The translations under genes and the position numbers were made by a program. This document shows, piece after piece, positions 17,675-25,336 of a DNA stretch of 64,000 bases. The number at the start of each line of letters is the position of its first letter. Positions within the stretch are counted from its first letter, which is position 1. Origin of the DNA: Actinacidiphila yanglinensis (lineage in GTDB: Bacteria > Actinomycetota > Actinomycetes > Streptomycetales > Streptomycetaceae); NCBI RefSeq assembly GCF_900107965.1, contig NZ_FNVU01000011.1:124001-188000 (forward strand), written 5' to 3'. Below the pieces are notes generated by a model. The model had not been told where the DNA came from, made no database searches, and was given only the letters and a program-made list of their open reading frames with translations.

Positions 17675-18964
17675 ATGGCCAGTCCGGACCGTCCGACCGA
17701 CCGCCACACCCCCGCCCGGCGCCGCAGACGCTCGCGCCCCGGTATACGCGCGGCCGCCCTCGCCGTCTGCGGCCTGCTCGCGGTCGGCTCCACGGTGATC
17801 GCCGAGCCGGAGCTGATCGGCTCGCACGGTGGTTCGCCGCCCGCGGACCGCCCCTGCGCGCTGCGCGCCAAGGACGGTGTCGCCATGTCGGAGGGCTTCC
17901 CCGCGCACCCGTACCACGGCACCGGCGAGGAGTTCGCGCCGTCCACCGGCAAGGTACGCGCGCTCACCCTGCTGATCGACTTCCCCGACGCCAAGGCGCC
18001 CTACAGTGCCCGCGAGCGCTACGCGGAGTTCTTCCCGGCGGTCAAGCAGTGGTACGCCAGCGCCTCCTACGGCCGGCTCGACTACGAGTCCACCCCGGTG
18101 CTGCGCTGGATACGCATGCCGCGGCCGTTCTCCGCCTACGGGATAGGCCGCGGCTACGGCTGGGACGCGCACACCGAGATGATGCGCGACCTGCTGAAGG
18201 TCGCCGACAAGAGCATCGACTTCCACGGCTACGACCTGGTCAACATCCTGGTCACCCCCAACGCCGGGCCGCCCGCCGACGAGGCGGTGCTCTCGGTGAC
18301 CTGGACCGGCGCCTCGGCCGCCACCACCGACGACGGCACCCACCTGGACAAGGTCTCCCTGATATACGGCCACGACCAGTCCGGGTTCCGGGTCCTGGCC
18401 CACGAGAACGGCCACGCGCTCGGCCTGCCCGACCTCTACGACGCCGAGGACTTCGAGCGCACCGACCGGCTCGCCGGGCAGTGGGACACGATGTCCCTGG
18501 ACTGGGGGCTCCAGGGCGACATGCTGGCCTGGCACAAGTGGAAGCTCGGCTGGATCGACGACCGCCAGATAGCCTGCGTGACCAAGTCGGGCAGCCGGAC
18601 GTACCTGTTGCGGCCGATCGAGGTGCCCGGCGGCGGCAAGGCCGTGATCGTCCCCTTCGGCGACGACACCGCGTACGTCCTGGAACTGCGCGAGCCGCTG
18701 GGCAACGACAAGGACGCCTGCCGCAAGGGGATCCTCGCCTACCGGGTGCGCACCGACGTCGACTCGGGGAAGGGCCCGGTCACCGTCGAGGACTCCCATC
18801 CGGCCACCGGGGCCTGCGACTTCAGCAGCGCGTCCTTCAACTCGCTGAACGACGCGCCCTTCACCCCGGGCGAGGGGTGGAACGACACCGCGGACGGCTT
18901 CGCCTTCAAGGTGCTGGCACCGGACGCGGCGGGCGACTGGCGGGTGCGGGTCACCCGCCGCTGA
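17675..18964 (+). CDS. M6-like metalloprotease, second of a tandem pair
   Basis: A 429-residue homologue of the previous product, translated from ATG 17675 only 4 bases after its stop. An Arg-rich N-terminus precedes one hydrophobic signal segment ('GIRAAALAVCGLLAVGSTVI'). The zinc motif is HENGH (residues 243-247) in 'VLAHENGHALGLPDLYD', followed by 'QWDTMSLDWGL' and 'MLAWHKWKLGWID' as in the neighbour. The two share the 'PGG.K..VV' and 'GILAYRVRTDVDSG' C-terminal half as well. Both should act outside the membrane. A small inverted repeat (18973-18989) after the stop may end the transcript. Confidence 0.9.
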   Translation: MASPDRPTDRHTPARRRRRSRPGIRAAALAVCGLLAVGSTVIAEPELIGSHGGSPPADRPCALRAKDGVAMSEGFPAHPYHGTGEEFAPSTGKVRALTLLIDFPDAKAPYSARERYAEFFPAVKQWYASASYGRLDYESTPVLRWIRMPRPFSAYGIGRGYGWDAHTEMMRDLLKVADKSIDFHGYDLVNILVTPNAGPPADEAVLSVTWTGASAATTDDGTHLDKVSLIYGHDQSGFRVLAHENGHALGLPDLYDAEDFERTDRLAGQWDTMSLDWGLQGDMLAWHKWKLGWIDDRQIACVTKSGSRTYLLRPIEVPGGGKAVIVPFGDDTAYVLELREPLGNDKDACRKGILAYRVRTDVDSGKGPVTVEDSHPATGACDFSSASFNSLNDAPFTPGEGWNDTADGFAFKVLAPDAAGDWRVRVTRR

Positions 18965-18972
18965 ACCGCGCC

Positions 18973-18989
18973 GATCAGGGGACCTGATC
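18973..18989. terminator. Small inverted repeat after the M6 protease pair
   Basis: Arms GATCAGG and CCTGATC with a 3-base loop, 9 bases after the stop. It is short, so the call as a terminator is weak. Confidence 0.35.
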
Positions 18990-19084
18990 AGAGGCACCGG
19001 TCGCCGGAGCCGGCCGGCGCGAGCCGACCACGTCGAGCCGACCGGTTCCGGGCGGATCGACGTGGACGGCTCGGGAGCGCGGGA

Positions 19085-19513
19085 TCAGGCGAGCAGTTCG
19101 GCCTCGAGGGTGATGTTCACACCCGCGAGCGCCTTGCTGACCGGGCAGTTCGCCTTCGCGTCCTGCGCGGCGGCCTCGAACGCCTCGGCGGAGATGCCCG
19201 GCACGCGGGCCTTCACCGCGAGGGTGATCCCGGTGATGCCCTCACCCGGCTGGAAGGTGACGTTCGCCACGGTCTGGACGGTCTCGGGCGGGGTGCCCGC
19301 ACCGGCCAGCCCGTGCGAGAGCGCCATCGAGTAGCAGGAGGAGTGAGCCGCGGCGATCAGCTCCTCGGGGCTGGTCTTGCCGTTCGCGGCCTCCGCGCGC
19401 GACGGCCACGACACCTCGTACTGGCCGACGCCCGAGGTGTCCAGCGAGACCGTCCCGGCGCCGCCCATGAGCGGGCCCTTCCACTGGGTCGTCGCGGTGC
19501 GAGTGGTTGCCAT
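19085..19513 (-). CDS. osmC: OsmC family peroxiredoxin
   Basis: A 142-residue cytoplasmic protein of full family length. The two redox cysteines are C60 in 'SSCYSMALSHGL' and C123 in 'ANCPVSKAL'; the preceding 'TSPEELIAAAHSSC' is characteristic of the OsmC (rather than Ohr) branch. OsmC proteins reduce organic hydroperoxides using a Cys-Cys thiol cycle and are induced by osmotic or oxidative stress. The gene is convergent with the M6 protease operon and stands alone. Its start ATG 19513 is preceded by 'GGAGGCTTCACG'. Confidence 0.95.
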   Translation of the reverse strand: MATTRTATTQWKGPLMGGAGTVSLDTSGVGQYEVSWPSRAEAANGKTSPEELIAAAHSSCYSMALSHGLAGAGTPPETVQTVANVTFQPGEGITGITLAVKARVPGISAEAFEAAAQDAKANCPVSKALAGVNITLEAELLA

Positions 19514-19661
19514 CGTGAAGCCTCCAAGAGTACGTACCGGCAGGCGGCTCGCGCCGCCGTCAGAACGCTACCTCGCGCCGGGTGCACCGCGGGCGCAGGG
19601 CCGCGCCCGGGACCCGTACGCGGGCCCCGCCGGACGCCCGCGGCGGCGCGTCCCCGGCAAC

Positions 19662-19698
19662 GACGAAGGCCCCCCGCTTCCGCGGAGGGCCTTCGTCC
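19662..19698 (-). terminator. Terminator hairpin of tRNA-Lys copy 2
   Basis: A long stem of about 15 bp (ACGAAGGCCCTCCGC with GCGGGGGGCCTTCGT, loop GGAA). It shares its core with the terminator of copy 1 but has no T-run. Confidence 0.8.
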
Positions 19699-19704
19699 TT
19701 CAGG

Positions 19705-19778
19705 TGCGCCGCCAGGGACTCGAACCCCGGACCCGCTGATTAAGAGTCAGCTGCTCTAACCAACTGAGCTAGCGGCGC
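19705..19778 (-). tRNA. tRNA-Lys (anticodon CTT), copy 2
   Basis: 74 nt, identical base for base to the tRNA at 7779-7852, including about 8 bases of 5' flank and the start of the 3' terminator. Anticodon CTT reads AAG. No CCA is encoded. Confidence 0.97.
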
Positions 19779-19834
19779 CTGCTGACGTCGTAGACATTAG
19801 CACCCGCTCCAGCGCGGTGCGAAATCGATAAACC

Positions 19835-20440
19835 TCAGGCCGTCCCGGGTGTCCTGACCAGCGGCGGAGCCATGGACAGCGGCTTCGCCCCGACCTGCCG
19901 CGCCGCGCGGACGGAGGCCCACAGCAGCACGTCGGCGCCGGGCAGCCAGGGGGTCCGGGTGTCCGGCGCGACCACCCAGCGGGAGCGGCCCGTCTCGGGG
20001 TGCGGTGCGTCCCCGCCGGCCGGCCCGCAGTCGTAGAGCGGCGGCACGGTGACCGTGTCGCCCTTGCCGTGCAGGAGCAGTGGCGGGACCCGGCGGCCCC
20101 ACTCCTCCCACGCCAGCAGGGAGGGCAGCCGCTGGGCGGTGCCGGGTGCCGCGAGCACAAGCACCCGGCCGCGGTGCACGGCGGCCGGGCCGCTGCCCGG
20201 GCCCGCGGCCCACAGCTGCTCCAGCACCCGGCGCCCGAGCAGCAGCGGCAGGCTGACCACGTCGAAGACGGTGCCGCACGGCAGCACGCTCGGCGCGGAC
20301 GGGCGGGCCGCCCACAGTGCCTGCACGCTGCGCGGGAAGGCGCTGGCGGAGGCGAGCCACGCGGCGCCCGCCGAGGTGACGTACGAGCTGTGCTGCTGAC
20401 GCTCGATCTCATCCATGGCAACTACATCTACGCGGCGCAT
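19835..20440 (-). CDS. Possible bifunctional primase/polymerase (Prim-Pol) N-terminal-like protein
   Basis: A 201-residue protein; ATG 20440 has a G-rich site upstream, while ATG 20416 ('MDEIERQQHS') is an alternative. The pattern 'ALWAARPSAPSVLPCGTVFDVVSLPLLLGRRVLEQLW' resembles the N-terminal half of actinobacterial Prim-Pol domains (a Trp-rich entry, then a conserved 'FDV(L/V)' strand and 'GR..LE' helix). Further similarity lies in 'DCGPAGG' and 'WVVAPDTRTPWLPGADVLL'. The catalytic acidic residues of active primases are not evident, so it may be a non-catalytic relative. It lies at the end of the leftward nuclease/helicase gene block, about 100 bases after a small gene. Confidence 0.6.
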   Translation of the reverse strand: MRRVDVVAMDEIERQQHSSYVTSAGAAWLASASAFPRSVQALWAARPSAPSVLPCGTVFDVVSLPLLLGRRVLEQLWAAGPGSGPAAVHRGRVLVLAAPGTAQRLPSLLAWEEWGRRVPPLLLHGKGDTVTVPPLYDCGPAGGDAPHPETGRSRWVVAPDTRTPWLPGADVLLWASVRAARQVGAKPLSMAPPLVRTPGTA

Positions 20441-20545
20441 GGTTGCCCCCCGGGAGGATTCGGCGAATCGGGGACAGCCGCGGCGGGGCGGAGTACCGTG
20501 CCCCGGCCGCGACCCCCACCTGTCACCGGGGACGTGGAGGAGGCG

Positions 20546-20908
20546 CTAGGGGGTGGTGCCGCTGTTCCTGATCAGGCCCTCGCCGTACTCGACCATCTTC
20601 TTCGCGTAGTCCTCGGTCCATCCGGCCCGCTCGGCGAGCTGCGCGGACGTCAGCCGGTCGAAACGGCGCGGATCGGCGAGCTGGGCCGCCGCCATCGCCT
20701 GGAAGTCCGTGGCCCGGTCGGCCGCCGCGCGGAACGCCAGCGCCAGTTCGGTGGCCCGCTCCAGCAGCTCCCGCGGGTCGTCCATCGATTCCAGGTCGAA
20801 GAACCGGTCCGCACCCTCTTCCGGCGCCGTCCCCGGCTCGAAGAGCAGCGGAGTGGGTCGTCGGGGCCGCTCCCCGCCCGGCCGGCGCGCCTCCGGCGGC
20901 TGGCTCAT
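20546..20908 (-). CDS. Small helical hypothetical protein following the helicase gene
   Basis: A 120-residue protein with a disordered Pro/Arg-rich N-terminus and a helical remainder. 'DDPRELLERATELALAFRAAADRA' looks amphipathic, and 'FDRLTSAQLAERAGWTEDYAKKMVEYG' has helix-turn-helix-like spacing. It begins 80 bases after the helicase gene and is read in the same direction. I do not recognise the family. Its position suggests an accessory role to the nuclease/helicase genes. Confidence 0.7.
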   Translation of the reverse strand: MSQPPEARRPGGERPRRPTPLLFEPGTAPEEGADRFFDLESMDDPRELLERATELALAFRAAADRATDFQAMAAAQLADPRRFDRLTSAQLAERAGWTEDYAKKMVEYGEGLIRNSGTTP

Positions 20909-20988
20909 GCCCTACCTCCCGTATCTCGGCAACCCTTCCATTGTCCCGCACCCGCAGGCCGGTGGTGCCGGGTGGTGCCGTACGCGCG

Positions 20989-22428
20989 TCAGGGGCGCCA
21001 GACGGTGCGGTGCTCGGCCAGGTGCGCCAGGACGGAGTGGTTGGCCTCCCAGCCGTCGGGGAACTTGACGGTGACGCCCAGCCGCACCGGCTCGGACGAG
21101 GGGTGCTCGTCCAGGAGGTCGGCGACCCCGGCACGGCAGACGACGAGGCAGGCGTGCCGGTGCCTTGAGGTGAGCACGCACAGCCGCCCGGTCTCCAGGT
21201 GGAAGGCGGTGGCGTCGGGGCGTCCGGACAACGGGTGGAGCACGACGGTGACGTCGAACTCGCGTCCCTGCAGCCGGTTGGCGGTGTCGACGGCCACCCC
21301 GGCGACACCGAGCGTGGAGAGCGCGGCACGGACCGCGGCGGCCTGGTCGCGGTGGGCGGTACCGACGGCGATGCGCTCGGCGGTGAGCGGCGCGGGGTCG
21401 GGGTCGGGAGCGGAGTAGGTGAGGCCGCCGCGGTCGAGCAGGCGCCGGACGAGCAGGGCGACCGCCCGGACCGCCTCGGGATCGGTGCGGGGGGTGTGCC
21501 GGGCGGGCAGCTCCAGCAGGCCCCAGCCGCTCTCCGCGGCCTCGTCCAGCGCGCGGTCCAGGCCGCCGCCGTCGCCGCGCACCCCGAAGCCGAGCCGCCG
21601 GTCGCCGGGGCCGGTGCCGCTGCGGAACGGCGTGTACGGGTAGAACGCCCGCGACACCAGCGGGGCGGCGGAGGCGGGCAGCCGCCAGGAGACCGGCAGC
21701 CGGTGCTGCGGCAGGCCCGGGTTGTGCGCGAGGAGCGTCACCACGGCGCTCGCCGACGGGTCCCAGCTCAGCCCGGCCCACTGGTCCGCGCCCACCACGC
21801 TGAACGGGTCCAGCTGGCCGGGATCGCCGACGAACAGGGCGCGTTCGAAGAGCCCGGCGACCTGGAGCAGCGCGTCCGAGCGCATCTGGTACGCCTCGTC
21901 CACGATGGCGTGCCGCCACGGCTCGGTGTCCTTGACGTACGCCCACTTCGCCGCGGTCGCGATCACCACCGCGCGGTCGCGCAGCTCGGCGACCGAGGTG
22001 GACTTCGCCAGGGAGCGGTGCCGGTCCAGGGCCGGGTCGGGCGGCGAGTCGGTGCCGTGCAGCCGCCCCACCGGCAGCTCGGGGTCGGCCGTGGCGAGGC
22101 GGTCGGCGAGGTCGTCGACCTGGGCGTTGGTCTGCGCGACGATCATCAGCGACTCGCCCGCCGCGGCCAGTTCGCGCGCCGCGCGCACCACCAGCGTCGA
22201 CTTGCCCGCACCCGGCGGCGAGTCCACGACGACACCCCGGGCGGTGCCGTGCAGGGTGCTCCGCAGGATCGCCGAGGTCGCCTCGGCGGCAGCCCGGCCC
22301 GGGTCGAACGGCTCGTGCGGTACGGGTGAGGCGTGCGGCGGGTCGGATGCCTGCGGTGGCTGCGGCTCCCGCGGGTCGTACGGTCCGCCGTCGGTGTCCG
22401 TGCCGGGGCCTCGCACGGGCTGGGTCAC
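20989..22428 (-). CDS. SF1 helicase-like AAA ATPase (Upf1/DNA2-type)
   Basis: A 479-residue protein starting at GTG 22428, whose GTGA overlaps the stop of the upstream gene. Helicase motifs appear in order: Walker A 'SPPGAGKSTLV' (near residue 70), Ia 'IVAQTNAQVDDLADRL', Walker B 'HAIVDEAYQM' (174-183), III 'FVGDPGQLDPF' (199-209), IV 'LPVSWRLP', V 'VAVDTANRLQGREFDVTVVL' and VI 'VLTSRHRHACLVV'. The DEAxQ and GDPxQL forms are those of superfamily 1 Upf1/DNA2-like helicases. No separate DNA-binding or nuclease domain is fused. With the RecB-like nuclease two genes upstream it could form a DNA end-processing or defence complex; this is inferred only from context. Confidence 0.88.
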   Translation of the reverse strand: MTQPVRGPGTDTDGGPYDPREPQPPQASDPPHASPVPHEPFDPGRAAAEATSAILRSTLHGTARGVVVDSPPGAGKSTLVVRAARELAAAGESLMIVAQTNAQVDDLADRLATADPELPVGRLHGTDSPPDPALDRHRSLAKSTSVAELRDRAVVIATAAKWAYVKDTEPWRHAIVDEAYQMRSDALLQVAGLFERALFVGDPGQLDPFSVVGADQWAGLSWDPSASAVVTLLAHNPGLPQHRLPVSWRLPASAAPLVSRAFYPYTPFRSGTGPGDRRLGFGVRGDGGGLDRALDEAAESGWGLLELPARHTPRTDPEAVRAVALLVRRLLDRGGLTYSAPDPDPAPLTAERIAVGTAHRDQAAAVRAALSTLGVAGVAVDTANRLQGREFDVTVVLHPLSGRPDATAFHLETGRLCVLTSRHRHACLVVCRAGVADLLDEHPSSEPVRLGVTVKFPDGWEANHSVLAHLAEHRTVWRP

Positions 22429-23972
22429 AGGAAGTCCTCCGCGGTCACGGGGTCGGGTGCGGCCGGGGTGCCCTCGGAACCGGGCGGACCGCCGTGCGTC
22501 CACGGGGTCTGCTCCGCCTCCGGGAGGGCGGGGCCGCTTCTCGGGTCGTGCTCGAACAGCGTGAAGGTGACGGTGTCGCCGGGCGCCGGGACCGAGCCCT
22601 CCCGCGGGGTGCGGCCGCTTCCCATGCCGCCGGTCAGCTTCACCCGCAGCCGCACCGGGCCCCCGGCGACAGCGGGTTCGGGCGTCCCTGCCAGCTCGGC
22701 GCCCTGCGCCGACCGCGCGTCCGGGAGCGCGCGGTACGCCTTGGCGCCCGGCTCGGCCTGCGGCAGGTCCTGCGTGGTGATCGTGAGGATCGGCCGGGGC
22801 ATCGGGCGGCGGCCCTCGGACCAGGTCATCTCGACCTCGACGACGGTGCCGGTGAACGCCTCGCCGGACAGCCGCCGCGCGGCCATGGCCAGCGGGTCGT
22901 CCAGTGCCTCCTGCGCGGCGAGCCGGGCCTGCGCGGTCTCCCGCCCGGCGAGCTTCTGGGCCGCGGCGATCGCGTCGTCCCGCTTCGGCTGCGGGGGCTC
23001 GCCGGCCCGGACCCGGTCGCGGTGCCCGGTGAAGGACCAGCGGTCCCGCTTCCACCGCTCCTCGACGTGCGCGCCCTCGGGCAGGGCCCGCAGCAGGTCC
23101 AGGCCGCGCCACATGTCGTCCCAGGTGGGCCGGAGCTGCGAGCCGACCAGATCCCGTATCCCCGCCTCGGCGGCGGCCCGTTCGGGTGCGGTGCGGGCCT
23201 TGTCGTAACGGGCCAGGGCCGGAGCGAGGACGCGGTTGTCGAAGACGGGGTCGGTGGCCGGGCCGGCCGGGGGGCTGAGCAGGAGCCCGTCCGGGGTGCG
23301 GCCGGTCTGCGCGCGGGCGGCGGCGGCAGGCCCGTCGAGGCCGGGCGGCGGATCGATCCAGCCGAGCAGGGCGCCGAGGTGCTGGTCCTCCATCGCGCTC
23401 TGGCCGGTGGCCCAGTGCCGGGTGAGCAGATCGGTCAGGGCCAGCAGCAGCCCGCTGCCGGGGGTGCGGGCCCGCTCCGCGTAGTGGGTGAGCCAGCGCC
23501 CCAGCAGGGGGACGGGCACCGGCACCGGGTGCGGGGCGTCCGGGTCCTCGGCGGTGCGCAGGAAGCGGGTGGAGCGGCCGACCAGCCGGACGTACTCCAG
23601 GGCGGCGGCGTTGGGCACGACGATCTGGAGGGCGTCCGCGCACAGTTCGGTCTCCTCGCGGGTGCGGGTGGCCGGTTCGACCTCGACGTCGTCGCAGTGC
23701 TCCTCCAGCGCCGACAGCAGGCTGCCGGCCAGCCCCGCGAAGAACCCGAACCGCAGCTCGCGGTCGAGCGGTTGCGGCACCACGAGCAGCTCGGGCGCGG
23801 CACGGTCGGTACCGACCAGCGCGCCCAGCGGCGCGCCCGCCTCGCCCGCCGTGGTGAGCGGCACGAGGACCAGCGGCCGGTCGGACAGGTGGGTGTGGCG
23901 CACGGTCGCCGCGGGCACGGCCCGCCCGGCCGCGACCGCCTCGGCCCGGGCGAGGGTGTGCAGCACGCTCAC
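22425..23972 (-). CDS. Unrecognised 515-aa protein between nuclease and helicase
   Basis: Start GTG 23972 is chosen because it overlaps the upstream stop as GTGA, the same arrangement used at its own 3' end with the helicase. The protein is acidic and has no signal or membrane segment. An N-terminal alpha/beta region ('RPLVLVPLTTAGEAGAPLGAL', 'ELLVVPQPLDRELRFGFF') precedes helical segments, then a basic, Trp-containing middle ('PTWDDMWRGLDLL', 'ERWKRDRWSFTGHRDR'). The C-terminal part is beta-rich and resembles an OB- or S1-like barrel ('FTGTVVEVEMTWSEGRRPMP', 'DTVTFTLFEHDP'). I know no characterised family for it. The overlaps mean it is translated together with nuclease and helicase, so a scaffold or substrate-binding role is likely. 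Confidence 0.78.
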   Translation of the reverse strand: MSVLHTLARAEAVAAGRAVPAATVRHTHLSDRPLVLVPLTTAGEAGAPLGALVGTDRAAPELLVVPQPLDRELRFGFFAGLAGSLLSALEEHCDDVEVEPATRTREETELCADALQIVVPNAAALEYVRLVGRSTRFLRTAEDPDAPHPVPVPVPLLGRWLTHYAERARTPGSGLLLALTDLLTRHWATGQSAMEDQHLGALLGWIDPPPGLDGPAAAARAQTGRTPDGLLLSPPAGPATDPVFDNRVLAPALARYDKARTAPERAAAEAGIRDLVGSQLRPTWDDMWRGLDLLRALPEGAHVEERWKRDRWSFTGHRDRVRAGEPPQPKRDDAIAAAQKLAGRETAQARLAAQEALDDPLAMAARRLSGEAFTGTVVEVEMTWSEGRRPMPRPILTITTQDLPQAEPGAKAYRALPDARSAQGAELAGTPEPAVAGGPVRLRVKLTGGMGSGRTPREGSVPAPGDTVTFTLFEHDPRSGPALPEAEQTPWTHGGPPGSEGTPAAPDPVTAEDFL

Positions 23973-25183
23973 GCGGGGCCGCCGTCCGTACGGCACGGCG
24001 CGGACCCGGGCGGCTGCGCCGGGACGTGCGCGGGTGCAGGTTCGCCGGCCGGGGCCGAAGCCGGGTGCGGGTCCGGGGCGGGGGCCGGGATCGCCGGGAG
24101 CGCGGCGGACAGCGCCTCCTCGCGCAGCGCGGCGGCGCGCCGCAGGGCGGCGACCGCCGGGTCCTCCGGGTCGCCCGCCCGGCCGTGGGCGGCGGCGAGC
24201 ACCGCCTCGACCGTGGTCAGGTCGCCGAGTTCGCCGCGCAGCGAGCGCCCCAGGGCCTCGACCCTGCCCGCCGCGCGCGAGCGGTCACGGCAGTGGAACG
24301 CCAGCTCGCAGGTGGAAAGGCACTCCGGGGCATAAGCGGCGGGGACGATGTCGACGGCGGCGGCGAGTTCGGCCCGCGGCCGGGTCGGGGTGCGGCCGTC
24401 CGGCGTGTACGACAGGTCGAAGGTGGTGCCCTCGGGCAGCAGGTCGGCGATGTCCGCGATCCGGGTCAGCCGGGCGAGCTGGCGGCGGGTGACCGCGAGT
24501 TGCCTGCGGACGTCGACCCGGTCGGCGGTGGGCAGGTTGGAGAAGTCCTTCGGGCAGACCAGCAGGATCTCGGCGCGGGTCCGGCCGGGGAGCACCGCGT
24601 CCAGGGCCAGGACGTAGACCGCCGACTGCCGGGCCGCCGCGCCGACCTTCATCGCGTCGGCGCCGCCGTCCAGGATGGGGAAGGACTTGATCTCGACCAC
24701 GCTCCAGGTGCCGTCCGGGGCGACGGCCACCGCGTCGGGTTCGAGGTGGACCGTGGAGCCCGCGACGTCGAGGGCGAGCAGCGGGTGGTCGAGGAGGGTC
24801 CAGGCGCCGGGCGCGGCCTCGGCGAGTGCCATCCGGGTCCTGGCCACCCGGCCCTCGGGCCCGGGCGCGGACAGGTCGGGCAGCGCCGCCTTGCCGTCGG
24901 CGCCGAGCAGCCGCAGCAGTTCGGCGCAGCCGTCGGCCTTGACCCGGGCCTCGAAGGCGTGGCCGCGGGAGAAGGCGAACCGGGACTGGCCGAACCGCGC
25001 GGGGGAGCCGAGGGCTTCCGCGACGGCGCCCTTGTCGACCCCGGCGGCGTCCATCACCGCGCGGCGCTTGCAGCCGGGGTTGGCGGCGAGCGCGGCCAGC
25101 GCCCGCGCGTCCATCGGGCGGGGGGTGGTGGCCGGGCCGCGCAGGACGGCCAGCCGCTCCCGCAGGGAGTGCGTAGTGCTCAC
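23969..25183 (-). CDS. PD-(D/E)XK nuclease of RecB/AddB/Cas4 type with probable Fe-S cluster
   Basis: A 404-residue protein, first gene of the block. Nuclease motifs are H75 ('SRGHAFEARV'), D150 ('HLEPDAVAV'), E164-x-K166 ('SVVEIKSF') and a RecB-type QxxxY (Q186 to Y190). Four cysteines are placed as in AddB/Cas4 Fe-S nucleases: C38 ('NPGCKRR') far upstream, and C288, C292 and C298 ('PECLSTCELAFHCRD') after the nuclease core. The last 60 residues are Pro/Ala-rich and probably disordered. Such enzymes resect DNA ends in repair, defence or spacer acquisition. The gene overlaps the following gene by 4 bases (GTGA). No cas, pgl or brex genes are nearby. Confidence 0.87.
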   Translation of the reverse strand: MSTTHSLRERLAVLRGPATTPRPMDARALAALAANPGCKRRAVMDAAGVDKGAVAEALGSPARFGQSRFAFSRGHAFEARVKADGCAELLRLLGADGKAALPDLSAPGPEGRVARTRMALAEAAPGAWTLLDHPLLALDVAGSTVHLEPDAVAVAPDGTWSVVEIKSFPILDGGADAMKVGAAARQSAVYVLALDAVLPGRTRAEILLVCPKDFSNLPTADRVDVRRQLAVTRRQLARLTRIADIADLLPEGTTFDLSYTPDGRTPTRPRAELAAAVDIVPAAYAPECLSTCELAFHCRDRSRAAGRVEALGRSLRGELGDLTTVEAVLAAAHGRAGDPEDPAVAALRRAAALREEALSAALPAIPAPAPDPHPASAPAGEPAPAHVPAQPPGSAPCRTDGGPA

Positions 25184-25336
25184 CCGCGAAAGTGTGTCAT
25201 CCGGCGCTGACAGGTGGGCCCGGGAAGCGGGTTTGCCGCCCGGTTCGCGCCGCTCGGTGGGCGGTCGACGCCCGCGCGTGGCACCGCGAGTTCAGCCCGC
25301 GCGTGCGACCCGCGGGTCGGACGCACGGGCTCGGGG

